A stretch of 64,000 bases of DNA from Shinella sp. PSBB067 (GTDB lineage: Bacteria > Pseudomonadota > Alphaproteobacteria > Rhizobiales > Rhizobiaceae), in contig NZ_CP069303.1 in the NCBI RefSeq assembly GCF_016839145.1, forward strand, positions 1,798,001-1,862,000, written 5' to 3'. The stretch's first letter is position 1; the number at the start of each line of letters is the position of its first letter. The translations under genes and the position numbers were made by a program. The notes under the pieces were generated by a model that saw nothing but the letters and a program-made list of their open reading frames with translations, was not told the DNA's origin and did no database searches. Of the stretch, positions 1 to 9,490 are shown in pieces.

Positions 1-445
1 AGATATTGTGCAAGGGAAATAATCCAAAAAAATCCGAGGACCGGAATAGAGATAGCGGCAGCCTCCAAATAATCATCAGGTAAATTCCACCCCCCTTTCC
101 TTCTTACCTCTTTTAAATTCCGAATGCATAGTAACCTGCCAAGCCACGCATGTTCACCAGCGTCGATGTCAGGTCCTGGTCGCGCGCGGCGGCGCTTCAA
201 TATCCTTCCGGCTGCGCGAAATAACAGGCTTGTCCGCAGCAGGCGCGCCTTCCTAAACCGTGCCGTCGGAAACGACGCCTGCATGCGCCGGCCGCCCGAT
301 CGATGGTCTGCCGCAAAATCGTTCCGGGTCGACATTATCGTGCGGATGAGCGATTGGAACGCACGTTGGATGGTGCACGGGTTTCGGGGCGGCGGGAGGG
401 CGACGCGCTCGATACCTGCATCGCATGGATTTTGAAGGATTTATC
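1..445. other. Gene-free left edge
   Basis: I see no gene I can support here. The first 120 bases are clearly AT-richer than the rest of the window and include several A or T runs, which suits a promoter or the tail of an intergenic region. From about 125 on the base composition returns to the high-GC norm. The open frames on both strands in 125-445 have no recognisable protein character and no convincing ribosome binding site. The end of this stretch carries GAAGGA at 434-439, the likely ribosome binding site of the next gene. Confidence 0.5.
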
Positions 446-1165
446 ATGCGTCGCCGGGAATTCATCGCCGCCTGCTGCTATGCCGCCTTCGCCGGGAAAG
501 CGCACGGCGCCGGCCTGATCGAGCCGCACATGCATTTCACCCCGGCGGCCGGGCCGCCGCAGGTGGCGATAACGCTGGACGCCTGCATGGGCGAAACCGA
601 CATGCGCATCCTTGGTCCGCTGATCGAGAACGCAATCCCCGTCACCATCTTCGCGACCAGGCGCTGGCTCGACCGCAATCCGGCGACGATCGGGCTGCTG
701 AAGCAGCATCGCGACCTGTTCGTCATCGAGAACCACGGTGCGAAGCACCTATCCGCGGTCATCGGCCCCGGCCGGCCCTATGGCCTCGTGCCGGCCGGCA
801 CGGCGGCCGCGGTGGCGGAGGAGGTGCGCGGCGGTGCCGAAGCGATCGCCCGCGCGTTCGGCACAAGCCCGAAATGGTATCGCGACGCGACCGCACTCTA
901 CAGCCCCGACGCCATGGCATTGATCGGCACGATGGGCTTCCGCATCGCGGGCTTCTCGCTCAACGGCGATTTCGGTGCGAGCGCATCCGCGAGGATGGCG
1001 CACAAGCGCATTGCCGGCGCAAAGAGCGGCGACATCGTCATCTCGCACATCAACCAGCCGCACCGGCCGGCCGGCGCGGGCGTGATCTCGGGCATCCTCG
1101 CGCTCAAGGCCCGCGGCTTCAGCTTCGTGCATCTCGACGACGTCGCGACCATGGCGGTCGGCTAG
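446..1165 (+). CDS. Exported polysaccharide deacetylase (NodB-fold)
   Basis: This is a 239-residue NodB-like carbohydrate esterase, expected to remove acyl groups from a glycan outside the cytoplasm. The N-terminus begins RRREFI and continues into a short hydrophobic stretch to about residue 22, which looks like a Tat-type signal. Motif 1 is TLDACMGETD (residues 43-52), motif 2 is NHGAKH (96-101, the two metal-binding histidines), and GDIVISH near the C-terminus fits motif 5. The second Asp of the usual TFDDG motif is Ala here, so activity is uncertain. I chose the ATG at 446 because GAAGGA lies six bases upstream; an in-frame ATG at 425 has no such site. It stands alone, with no obvious operon partner. 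Confidence 0.8.
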   Translation: MRRREFIAACCYAAFAGKAHGAGLIEPHMHFTPAAGPPQVAITLDACMGETDMRILGPLIENAIPVTIFATRRWLDRNPATIGLLKQHRDLFVIENHGAKHLSAVIGPGRPYGLVPAGTAAAVAEEVRGGAEAIARAFGTSPKWYRDATALYSPDAMALIGTMGFRIAGFSLNGDFGASASARMAHKRIAGAKSGDIVISHINQPHRPAGAGVISGILALKARGFSFVHLDDVATMAVG

Positions 1166-1315
1166 TTCGCCGCCCGCAGGACCGCGATCAACGAACGGCC
1201 CGGAGCCTCCCGGGAAGCCGGGATGTCGCCGTGGCTGAAGCGCAATCCAGCGTCTATCGCACCTAGGAGCATGGTTTGGAAAATCAGCGTAACCATTGAT
1301 CTCATAAGAGAAAAA
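1166..1315. other. Intergenic spacer, deacetylase to tRNA-Lys
   Basis: No gene is seen in this 150-base spacer. Read on the minus strand it begins directly after the tRNA with a short T run (CCATTTTTCTC), which may help end the tRNA transcript. Confidence 0.3.
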
Positions 1316-1391
<76 letters not shown>

Positions 1392-1419
1392 ACTTGACCG
1401 CTCCAGCGGTCTGACGGGG

Positions 1420-1448
1420 CGTATAAAGACGTTCGCCGGGCTTGTCCA
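1420..1448 (-). promoter_or_regulatory. Promoter of the tRNA-Lys gene
   Basis: On the minus strand TGGACA (1448-1443) and TATACG (1425-1420) are separated by exactly 17 bases, a sigma-70-type arrangement. The predicted start is near 1413, about 20 bases before the mature tRNA 5' end. The short leader contains the perfect inverted repeat ACCGCT-CC-AGCGGT at 1397-1410. Confidence 0.6.
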
Positions 1449-1508
1449 TACCGGCCTTTGAAAAAAATGCGTCGCGGCGCTAATTTCTTCCGCAGCGCAA
1501 AATAACCG

Positions 1509-2441
1509 TCACAAATCCAGCATCCCCGTGGCGATGCGCACGGCTTGGCCGCCGATGCGGGCGCCGGCGATCGCCCCGCCGGAAATGTCGAGATGCAGGT
1601 GGATATGCGACGGCCGGCCCATTTCGACGCCCTGCTCGATGAGCAGCGGATGGTGACCATCGACCAGCTTGTCGAAGTAATGGATGGCGCCGGACAGGGC
1701 GGCGGCGGCCGAGCCCGTCGCCGGATCCTCGGCGATGCCCATGTCGGGCGCGAACATCCGGGCGTGGAACTTCGCATTGTGGTTCACGCCGCCGCGGCAG
1801 TAGAGATAGGCGGAGGCCAGCCGGCCTTCGGCAAAGGGCGCGCAGCGTTCCCACAGCGCCGGATCGAACTCCACCGCCGCCGCCGCGGCAAGATCGTGCA
1901 CGGGGACCATCACGAAGGCGACGCCGGCGCTCCAGAGCGAGGGCGCATGGTTTTCGAAGCCGATCTCGGCGGGCTTCAGGCTGAAGGCATCGGCGAGCGC
2001 CTGCTTGTCGAAGGTGGCGTCGAGGCGCGCGGATTTGCGCGGCAGGTCGAATTCGGCGAAGGCCGCCTCGGCGCCGCCGATCTTGACCGCACAGCGCACC
2101 GGGCCGACATTCTCCTCCAGCACGCATACCTGGTCGCGCGGTTCCAGCCCGCCCTCGCCCGCCTCGGCGATCGCAACCGCCGCCCCCACCGTCGGGTGGC
2201 CGGCAAAGGGCAGCTCGCGGCCGGGCGTGAAGATGCGCAGGCGCGCGGTGTGCGCGGGGTTTTCCGCCGGCATCACGAAGACGGTCTCGGACAGGTTGAA
2301 CTCGCCGGCGATACGCTGCATCGCGCCGTCGTCGAGACCCTCGGCATCGAAGACGACCGCCAGCGGATTGCCCGCAAGCCGCGTATCGGTGAAGACGTCG
2401 TAGATGGCGTAGCGACGGGACAAGGCATTCTCCCTATTCAT
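1509..2441 (-). CDS. PhzF-family isomerase/epimerase-like protein
   Basis: This 310-residue protein belongs to the PhzF family, a diaminopimelate-epimerase-like fold. The first half carries YDVFTDTRLAGNPLAVV, then NLSETVF with the family's catalytic Glu at residue 52, and GHPTVGAAVA near residue 82. The second half carries DPATGSAAAAL, the matching part of the second lobe. Length is normal for the family (about 260-310). Phenazine genes are absent nearby, so a role in phenazine synthesis is not indicated. Most rhizobial members are of unknown substrate. It is monocistronic, with the tRNA-Lys promoter region downstream. Confidence 0.85.
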   Translation of the reverse strand: MNRENALSRRYAIYDVFTDTRLAGNPLAVVFDAEGLDDGAMQRIAGEFNLSETVFVMPAENPAHTARLRIFTPGRELPFAGHPTVGAAVAIAEAGEGGLEPRDQVCVLEENVGPVRCAVKIGGAEAAFAEFDLPRKSARLDATFDKQALADAFSLKPAEIGFENHAPSLWSAGVAFVMVPVHDLAAAAAVEFDPALWERCAPFAEGRLASAYLYCRGGVNHNAKFHARMFAPDMGIAEDPATGSAAAALSGAIHYFDKLVDGHHPLLIEQGVEMGRPSHIHLHLDISGGAIAGARIGGQAVRIATGMLDL

Positions 2442-2515
2442 CTTTTAACCCGGGGCGGCGGCCCCAAACTGCCCGAGGCCCCCGCCTTGGGCAAGCGGAA
2501 AACATGGCGGACCGC

Positions 2516-3622
2516 TCACAGGTCGAGCGTCATGACCACCGGGCAATGGTCGGAGGCCTTCGGCCGGTCCCAGCCGATGCGCGGATAGCGCTCCACCTCC
2601 TGCCCCGGCGGAAACAGCGTGCGGAAGGGCTGGCCGGCACGGATGATTTCCGGGACATGATGGGCGTTGCGCTCGGCCAGCGAGGGCGAGAGCCAGATAT
2701 AGTCGAGCTGGCAGAGGTGGCGCTCGTCCGGCCCGCGGCTGTGGTAGAGCGTCCAGCGATCGTCCACCGGGCGGCGCTGCATCGGGTTCACCACGAAGCC
2801 GTCCACGGTGAGGACGTCGAGCGCGCTCGCCTCTTCCTTCTGCGGGACGAAGCGGTAGCCGTTGCGCCGGTCGCCCTCTATGGCGAGCTTTTCCTGGTAG
2901 TCGTTCATGTCGCCGCAGATGGCGAAGGCCTTGTCCGCCGTGTGGCCGACGCCGAAACGATTCTCGACGATCCGCCGCACCGCGCTGGCCTCGGCGATGC
3001 GCACGGGCATGGTGGACTGCCGGCCGTCCATTCCGTCCCGGCCCGGCCCCATCGACTTGAAATGCACGACATAGAGCGTCAGCGGCCGGCCGCCGATGCG
3101 CAGGTCCATTTCGAGGCAGTCGCGCTTGAAGATCCTGTCGTCCGGGTTGATGCCCGGGCCGAGGCCCGGCGCGTGGAGATCGAGATCGCGATAGGTGACG
3201 GCGGCATGGCTGCGGATGTCCACGCATTCGATGCGCTGTCCGTCACGCGTCTCCTCGCGCATCATCACCGAAACGTCGATGCCGCGGCTGTCATTGCCCT
3301 CGATGAGGTATTTCTGCCGGTAGCCGTTGCCGACCATGCGGAAGAGGTAGCCGTATTCGAACGCCTGCAGGGCCGCCATGTTGTCGACCTCCTGCAGGCA
3401 GAGGATGTCGGCATCGGCATCCGCGATGGCGAGCGCCGAATGCTGGCGGGCGTCGTCCGTATGCGCGATGGTGCGCGCCTCCTCCAGCCGCTGGTATTCC
3501 GCCTCGTTGCGGATGTCGAAAAGCCGCAGCACGCGATCCTGGCGAAGCTGGTTGCGAAACCCCGTGAAGTCGAACCGGGTCATGAGATTTTCGATATTGA
3601 AGGTGGCAAGGCGTAGCGACAT
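2516..3622 (-). CDS. Endonuclease/exonuclease/phosphatase-family hydrolase
   Basis: This 368-residue protein has the fold of metal-dependent phosphodiesterases (DNase I, sphingomyelinase, inositol phosphatases). Visible motifs are LATFNIEN (residues 5-12, metal-binding Asn), LCLQEVDN with Glu78, VVHFKS in the middle, CGDMNDY with the Asp/Asn pair, and ASDHCPV at the C-terminus with the catalytic His. No signal peptide is apparent. Substrate cannot be told from sequence; relatives act on DNA, phospholipids or small phosphoesters. It starts with ATG at 3622 and no close partner gene is seen. Confidence 0.8.
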   Translation of the reverse strand: MSLRLATFNIENLMTRFDFTGFRNQLRQDRVLRLFDIRNEAEYQRLEEARTIAHTDDARQHSALAIADADADILCLQEVDNMAALQAFEYGYLFRMVGNGYRQKYLIEGNDSRGIDVSVMMREETRDGQRIECVDIRSHAAVTYRDLDLHAPGLGPGINPDDRIFKRDCLEMDLRIGGRPLTLYVVHFKSMGPGRDGMDGRQSTMPVRIAEASAVRRIVENRFGVGHTADKAFAICGDMNDYQEKLAIEGDRRNGYRFVPQKEEASALDVLTVDGFVVNPMQRRPVDDRWTLYHSRGPDERHLCQLDYIWLSPSLAERNAHHVPEIIRAGQPFRTLFPPGQEVERYPRIGWDRPKASDHCPVVMTLDL

Positions 3623-3706
3623 GGGGTCCTTCCGGGTGTGCGGGCGGAGTGTAACCGGCTGACCGGCAATGGAAAGCGCCTTTTCGCGCCGTGACGTCCC
3701 GGCGTC

Positions 3707-4123
3707 TCAGAGCGTGGTCAGCAGCAGGCTCGTTTCGGATTTGGAAACGCCGTCCATGGCGCGGATGCCGCGCAAGACCCGCTCGAACTCGACGAGGTTC
3801 TCCGTCTGGATTTCCGCGACGAGGTCCCACGCGCCATTCGTGGTGTGGAGCGCCCGCACCTCCGGAATGCCGCGCAGCGCCTTGATCGCGGCCAGCGTCT
3901 TCTGGCCGGTGATCTCGATCATCATGACCGCGCGCACGGCGTGGGGATCGTCTGCCTCCGTCACCCGCACGGTAAAGCCGGCAATGACGCCGTCCCGCGC
4001 CAGCCTGTCGATGCGGTTCTGCACCGTGCCGCGCGAGACCTTCAGCTCCGCCGCGAGTGCGGAGAGCGAAGCGCGCCCGTCCTTGCGCAGGAGGGCGAGG
4101 AGTTTGCGGTCCGTCGTATCCAT
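3707..4123 (-). CDS. Lrp/AsnC-family regulator of the divergent M20 peptidase
   Basis: This 138-residue protein has the two parts of a feast/famine regulator. The N-terminal helix-turn-helix starts MDTTDRKLLALLRKDGRAS and includes LKVSRGTVQNRIDRL; the C-terminal ligand-binding RAM domain includes VMMIEITGQ and NGAWDLVAEIQT. I took the ATG at 4123 because every homologous helix begins there; the open frame runs upstream to 4174 but that part would overlap the control region. It faces the M20 peptidase gene at 4263 and the intervening 139 bases hold three related half-sites. I infer that it controls itself and that gene, probably in response to an amino acid. Confidence 0.9.
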   Translation of the reverse strand: MDTTDRKLLALLRKDGRASLSALAAELKVSRGTVQNRIDRLARDGVIAGFTVRVTEADDPHAVRAVMMIEITGQKTLAAIKALRGIPEVRALHTTNGAWDLVAEIQTENLVEFERVLRGIRAMDGVSKSETSLLLTTL

Positions 4124-4132
4124 GAATCCTGC

Positions 4133-4200
4133 CGAAATGCCAATTGAAGGTGACGAAACGGCAATTCCGCCCACAAAATTTCCAGAAAATTGCCGTTTCG
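4133..4200. promoter_or_regulatory. Three-half-site operator between AsnC regulator and peptidase
   Basis: CGAAACGGCAATT at 4154-4166 and AATTGCCGTTTCG at 4188-4200 form a perfect 13-bp inverted repeat with a 21-base spacer. A third copy, CGAAATGCCAATT at 4133-4145, matches the first at 11 of 13 positions and lies exactly 21 bp away start to start, two helical turns. Multiple phased half-sites are what Lrp/AsnC octamers usually bind. The array sits between two divergent start codons, so it can control both. Confidence 0.6.
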
Positions 4201-4262
4201 CCTGTCGTCTCTCTTGGCTAGCCTTGCCTATCCTTCAATGCAACCGCTTTCGGCAGGCCACC

Positions 4263-5906
4263 ATGATCGACGAAACCGCCCTCCGCACCGCCGCCGCCCG
4301 CACGCGCGCGCTTTCCCTGCTGATGACCCGCTGGCCGAGCGTGACAGGCTCGCCTGAGGAGGCGGAGTTTTCCGAACGGCTGCGGGCGCTTCTTGCCGGA
4401 ACGCCCTATTTCCGCGACCGTCCCGGCCAGCTCTTCACGGTGGACAGCCACGGCGAGCCGCTGACCCGCAGCGTCGTCGCGCTGGTGCGCGGCTCGGGAC
4501 GCAGGACCGTTGTGCTGGCCGGCCATTTCGACACGGTCTCCATCGCCAACTACGGCACGCTGGCGCCGCTCGCCTGCGATCCCGAACCGCTGACGCAAGC
4601 CCTGATGAGCGAGCTTCGCAGCCGCCCCCTCAACGGCGCCGAGGCGAAGGCGCTCAGGGATTTCGAGAGCGGCGACTTCATCGCCGGGCGGGGCCTCCTC
4701 GACATGAAGAGCGGGCTTGCCGCCGGCATCGCCGTGCTGGAGCGCTTCGCCGGGCTGGAGGCGCCCGACGGCAACCTGCTCTTCGTCGCGACGCCAGACG
4801 AGGAGAACCGCTCGCGCGGCATGCGCAGCCTGCGCAACGCCCTGCCCGAGATCGCCCGCCGCTTCGATCTCGACATCGTCGCGGGCATCAATCTCGATGC
4901 ATCGAGCTGCGAGCGCGGCGGCGAGGAAGGCCGCGCGGTCTATCTCGGCTCCATCGGCAAGTTCGCCCCCTTCGCCTTCGTCATCGGCCGGCCGACCCAT
5001 GCCGGCTATCCGTTCAACGGCACCAGCGCCCACCGCATCAGCGCCGAGATCACCCGCGCCATGGACACCGTGCCGGAGCTCAGCGACGAGGCCTTCGGCG
5101 AACGCTCGCCGCCGCCCGTCTGCCTCGAAGCCCGCGACATCCGCGACGGCTACGACGTGACGACCCCGGACCGTGTCTGGCTGTCCTTCAACTGGCTGAC
5201 GCACCGCCGCAGCGCCAGCGAGATCCTCGAAGAGTTCCACGCCATCGTTTCCGGTGCGTTGCGGACGGCGCTCGACACGCAGGATGCGCACGCCGCGCGC
5301 TACCGGGGCCGCGACGCCCTCGCGACCGACGGGCTCGTGCTGACCTATGCCGGGCTTCTGGAGCGGGTGGAGGCGCGCGGCGGGGCGCCGGCGCTGGCGC
5401 GGCTCGATGCGCTCGACCGCACCCTGTCCGGCGGCACCGATCCCCTGAAGATAAGCCGGGAGATCGTCTCGGCGGCAGTGACGGAGGCCGGCCTCGAAGG
5501 ACCGGCGGTGATCGTCGGATTCGGCAGCCTTCACTATCCGCTGGTCCATCTGGAGCGGTCGGAGGCCGGGCGTATCCTTCGCGAAAGGCTCCAGCCCGTC
5601 ATGCAGGCCGCAGCGGATCGACACGGCACGTCGATCAGGTTCAAGCAGATCTTCGCCGGTATCTCCGACATGAGCTTCTTCGGCCACCGGCCGGATGCGG
5701 GCGAGACCGGGCTGCTCGCCGCCAACACGCCCTCCCCAGCCTTCACCGACGACGCACCGGAAGGACTGCTCTCCTTCCCGACGGTCAATATCGGGCCATG
5801 GGGGCGGGATTATCACCAGAAGTGGGAGCGCGTGCACGCGCCCTACACGTTCGAGGTCCTGTCGGACCTCGTCTTCGAGGCGGCGCTGGCCTGCCTCCCG
5901 GAATAG
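4263..5906 (+). CDS. M20-family metallopeptidase (RocB-like)
   Basis: This 547-residue protein is a two-zinc M20 amidohydrolase resembling the long RocB-type subgroup linked to arginine or amino-acid use. Metal-site motifs are in order: AGHFDTV (His88, Asp90), GRGLLDMKSG (bridging Asp147), and ATPDEENRSRG (Glu180 as general base, Glu181 as ligand). It is longer than the usual 400-residue M20 enzyme. I chose the ATG at 4263; the frame is open far upstream but that part lies in the operator and in the opposite AsnC gene. Its divergent AsnC-type neighbour suggests induction by an amino acid or peptide, which is inference. Confidence 0.85.
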   Translation: MIDETALRTAAARTRALSLLMTRWPSVTGSPEEAEFSERLRALLAGTPYFRDRPGQLFTVDSHGEPLTRSVVALVRGSGRRTVVLAGHFDTVSIANYGTLAPLACDPEPLTQALMSELRSRPLNGAEAKALRDFESGDFIAGRGLLDMKSGLAAGIAVLERFAGLEAPDGNLLFVATPDEENRSRGMRSLRNALPEIARRFDLDIVAGINLDASSCERGGEEGRAVYLGSIGKFAPFAFVIGRPTHAGYPFNGTSAHRISAEITRAMDTVPELSDEAFGERSPPPVCLEARDIRDGYDVTTPDRVWLSFNWLTHRRSASEILEEFHAIVSGALRTALDTQDAHAARYRGRDALATDGLVLTYAGLLERVEARGGAPALARLDALDRTLSGGTDPLKISREIVSAAVTEAGLEGPAVIVGFGSLHYPLVHLERSEAGRILRERLQPVMQAAADRHGTSIRFKQIFAGISDMSFFGHRPDAGETGLLAANTPSPAFTDDAPEGLLSFPTVNIGPWGRDYHQKWERVHAPYTFEVLSDLVFEAALACLPE

Positions 5907-5929
5907 GCCCGCCCCGCATCCGGCCTGCC

Positions 5930-6045
5930 GGCCACCTTCTCCTTGGCTGCGGGGAGAAGGTGATATGCCGGGCCGTTTTCCTCAACAACTCGTGGGGTAA
6001 GTCCCTCTTCCCGCTTGCGAGGAGAGGGTTAGGGTTGAGGGGCAG
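5930..6045. repeat. Rhizobial palindromic intergenic repeat, two hairpins
   Basis: Two hairpins fill the space between convergent genes. The first pairs CACCTTCTCC (5933-5942) with GGAGAAGGTG (5953-5962). The second is CCCTCTTCC...GGAGAGGG (6003-6028), followed by TTAGGGTTGAGGGG. This style of element is scattered between genes in rhizobial genomes. A shorter relative sharing TAAGTCCCTC lies at 48908-48933. It may also serve as a two-way transcription stop. Confidence 0.6.
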
Positions 6046-6050
6046 TCGTC

Positions 6051-7274
6051 TCAGGCCGCCAGACGCTCGCTGGCGAGCAGGCGTCCGAGGCGGGAAATGC
6101 CCTCTTCTATCGTTGCGGCGTCGGCGCAGGAGAAGCTGAGTCGCAGCGTGTTCGCGCCGCTGCCGTCGGCATGGAAGGCCTGGCCGGGCACGAACGCGAC
6201 CTTCTCCGTCTCGATGGAGCGTGCCAAAAGCTTTGCGCCGTCCATGCCCGCCGGCAACGTGACCCAGACGAACATGCCGCCCTCCGGCTTCGTCCAGCTC
6301 ACGCCTTCCGGCATGTATTTCCGCAGGGCCGCCAGCATGGCGTCGCGGCGCTGGCTGTAGGCGGCGCGGATCTTTGCGACCTGCGCGTCGAAACCGCGCT
6401 CGGCGACATGGGCGATGGCCATCTGGTTGATGGTCGAGGAATGCAGGTCCGCCGCCTGCTTCATCAGCACGAGCTTGCGGATGACCGGCGCCGCCGCGAC
6501 GATATAGCCGACGCGCAGGCCCGGCGCGAGCGTCTTGGAGAAGCTGCCGCAATAGATGGTGCGCGTCGCATCGATATCGCCCTTTTCGGCGATCTCCAGC
6601 GCCAGGACCGGCGGGATCGCCTCCCCGTCATAGCGCAGCGACTGGTAGGCGGCGTCCTCGATGATCGGTATGTCGAGTTCCTCGGCAAGCGCCAGCAGCT
6701 TCTCGCGGCCGGCGCGGTCGACCGTCTCGCCGGTCGGATTGGCGAAGTCGGCCGAGAGATAGGCGAACTTGACCCGCCCGCCGGCTTCCGTCGCCGTCGC
6801 GCGATAGGCGTCGGGCGTGCGGTTGCCGGAAAGGTTCAGCCGGTCGTAGGTCGGTTCATAGGCGTTGAAGGCCTGGAGCGCGCCGAGATAGGTCGGCCAG
6901 GTGACGAGCGCGGTGTCCTTCGGCGACAGGAAGAGCTTGCCGAGATAGTCGAGGCCCTGCTGCGATCCCGAAACGACGAAGACATTCTCGGCCGCGCAGG
7001 CAATGCCGATTTTGCCCATCTCGACGGCAAGCCAGTCGCGCAGCGGCTTGTAGCCTTCGCTGACGGAATATTGCAGGCCGGCCGCAGCGCCCTCGCCCGA
7101 AAGCACGTCCGCATAGGCCGCGGCGAAGGCTTCCTTCGGAAACAGCGCCGGATCCGGAATGCCGCCGGCGAAGGAGATGATGTCCGGCCGCTCCAGCAGT
7201 TTCAGCAATTCACGGATTTCGGATGCCTTCATGCGCGACGCGCGGGTCGCGAAGGCCTGTTCCCATTTGAACAT
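6051..7274 (-). CDS. PLP-dependent aminotransferase (LysN/2-aminoadipate type)
   Basis: This 407-residue fold-type I aminotransferase resembles the 2-aminoadipate/alpha-aminoadipate aminotransferase group. Key pieces in order are ISFAGGIPDPALFP near residue 35, SGSQQGLDYLGKLFL (PLP phosphate region), FANPTGET, IIEDAAYQSLRYD with the PLP-pairing Asp and Tyr, and SFSKTLAPGLRVGY with the Schiff-base Lys near residue 240. There is no GntR DNA-binding domain, so it is an enzyme and not a MocR regulator. The amino donor cannot be read from sequence. It is transcribed alone; the upstream 7327-7355 region is AT-rich with GTCA-N7-TGAC. Confidence 0.88.
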   Translation of the reverse strand: MFKWEQAFATRASRMKASEIRELLKLLERPDIISFAGGIPDPALFPKEAFAAAYADVLSGEGAAAGLQYSVSEGYKPLRDWLAVEMGKIGIACAAENVFVVSGSQQGLDYLGKLFLSPKDTALVTWPTYLGALQAFNAYEPTYDRLNLSGNRTPDAYRATATEAGGRVKFAYLSADFANPTGETVDRAGREKLLALAEELDIPIIEDAAYQSLRYDGEAIPPVLALEIAEKGDIDATRTIYCGSFSKTLAPGLRVGYIVAAAPVIRKLVLMKQAADLHSSTINQMAIAHVAERGFDAQVAKIRAAYSQRRDAMLAALRKYMPEGVSWTKPEGGMFVWVTLPAGMDGAKLLARSIETEKVAFVPGQAFHADGSGANTLRLSFSCADAATIEEGISRLGRLLASERLAA

Positions 7275-7454
7275 AGGGGATTTCCTCGGGGCTGTTGTCT
7301 GACCCGCACCTCATCACGGCGCGGTTTTTATGTCAATAATACTGACCTAAATATTTGCGCCCGGCAAGAAAACCGGTGCACGCCCGAAGATTTCGCGCGC
7401 CGCTTCTCTTTCCGGCACACGGCCGGATCGGCTGGACCCGCGCGGCAGGGACGC

Positions 7455-7556
7455 TCAGGTCGCCCGGTCGCTATAAAGGCTCAGCAGCACCAGCGCAGCT
7501 ATACTGCACAGGATGAAAAGATCGAACCAGGCGAAGTATTGGATAATCGTGGTCAT
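7455..7556 (-). CDS. 33-residue single-pass membrane protein
   Basis: This short frame begins ATG at 7556 and ends TGA at 7455. A near-consensus AGGAGGAT lies about six bases before the start, stronger than that of most genes here. The product starts MTTIIQYFAWFDLF, then ILCSIAALVLLSLY makes one membrane helix, and it ends YSDRAT. I do not recognise the family. It sits between ilvC and the aminotransferase on the same strand but about 190 bases from ilvC, so it may be co-transcribed with ilvC only if the 7695-7716 hairpin is read through. The strong ribosome site and clean membrane pattern make it likely real. Confidence 0.55.
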   Translation of the reverse strand: MTTIIQYFAWFDLFILCSIAALVLLSLYSDRAT

Positions 7557-7694
7557 CGCACTATCCTCCTGACAGCGGAACGAAACACTAAGGTATCTTG
7601 TTCCCAATCGGGGCTTCGTGCAAGGGTATTACTTGCTGCGCCGCAACGTGCGAAAGAATGCGCTGCACTATTTCAACAATGCTGAAATAGAGGA

Positions 7695-7716
7695 CCGGGC
7701 GGATGAATCCGCCCGG
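7695..7716 (-). terminator. Hairpin downstream of ilvC
   Basis: CCGGGCGGAT and ATCCGCCCGG pair perfectly over 10 bp with only GA between the arms. It lies 29 bases past the ilvC stop. The following minus-strand bases are only modestly T-rich (CTCTATTTC), so it may end transcription weakly or protect the mRNA 3' end. Confidence 0.5.
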
Positions 7717-7744
7717 CCAGCCGTTCTGCGACAGGCAGAAACGA

Positions 7745-8779
<1,035 letters not shown>

Positions 8780-8821
8780 TTAGCTGGTCTGTTTGATCCG
8801 AACCGGCGGTTTCCTGCCGGC

Positions 8822-9463
8822 TTATCCTTTCGCACCGTGAAGTGTCAGGAAGGCATCGACGGCCCTCTCCGCACGCGGCGAGAATTCCTTTTTGAGCGCT
8901 GCGGCATCTTCACCCAGAAGCATGCGCAGGTGCATGTCCGAAACGATGAGGCCGTAGAGCGTGCCGTATGCCTCGTCTGCACTGTCGAAGGCAAGCAGCT
9001 TTGCCTTGCGGCCGGCCTCCAGCAGCGCTGCGGCGCGCTTGCCGATCTGCCGGCGCCCGCGCTCCTGCAACAGGCGGCCGAGCCCGGCGCCCTCGCGGCT
9101 CGCCTGGCCGATGGCAAGGCGGTTCAGCGCCAGCGAGACGTCGCCGGAAAGCACGTCGATCAGATCGCGCGCGAAGGCGACGAGATTCTGGCGCAGCGTT
9201 TCGGCCGTCAGCTTGCCGGCATCGACCTCGACGGTGCGCACCTTGCCGGCCTGGTAGGTGATCATGGCGGAGATCAGCCCGTCGCGGTCGCCGAACCACT
9301 TGTAGAGGCTCTCCTTGGAGCAATTGGCCGCGCGCGCCACGCCGGCGGTCGTCAGCGCCCGCTCGCCCCCCTTGACGAGCAGGCCCAGCGCACGTTCCAG
9401 CACCGCGCCCTGACGTTCCGTCAGTCCCGCGGCCGAAAGGCCCGCCTTTGCCTGCTCCATCAT
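8822..9463 (-). CDS. TetR/AcrR-family regulator
   Basis: The 213-residue product has an N-terminal helix-turn-helix (TTAGVARAANCSKESLYKWF, then GDRDGL) typical of TetR repressors and an all-helical C-terminal domain that should bind an unknown ligand. Two adjacent ATG codons at 9463 and 9460 are the likely start; the frame is open to 9640 but the upstream part contains the palindromic operator. It lies 57 bases before ilvC on the same strand, so it could be co-transcribed with ilvC. Whether it controls ilvC is not shown. The palindrome at 9491-9508 strongly suggests self-control. Confidence 0.85.
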   Translation of the reverse strand: MMEQAKAGLSAAGLTERQGAVLERALGLLVKGGERALTTAGVARAANCSKESLYKWFGDRDGLISAMITYQAGKVRTVEVDAGKLTAETLRQNLVAFARDLIDVLSGDVSLALNRLAIGQASREGAGLGRLLQERGRRQIGKRAAALLEAGRKAKLLAFDSADEAYGTLYGLIVSDMHLRMLLGEDAAALKKEFSPRAERAVDAFLTLHGAKG

Positions 9464-9490
9464 CTGCACGATCTTAGCCCGCCCATTTTG

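Noticed and set aside
335..748. Minus-strand frame over the start of the deacetylase gene
   Set aside because: No protein family character and no ribosome site; it covers the strongly motif-supported deacetylase on the plus strand.
4218..5837. Open frame of 539 codons opposite the M20 peptidase
   Set aside because: No motif, unusual amino acid make-up, and full overlap with a gene having all metal-binding residues.
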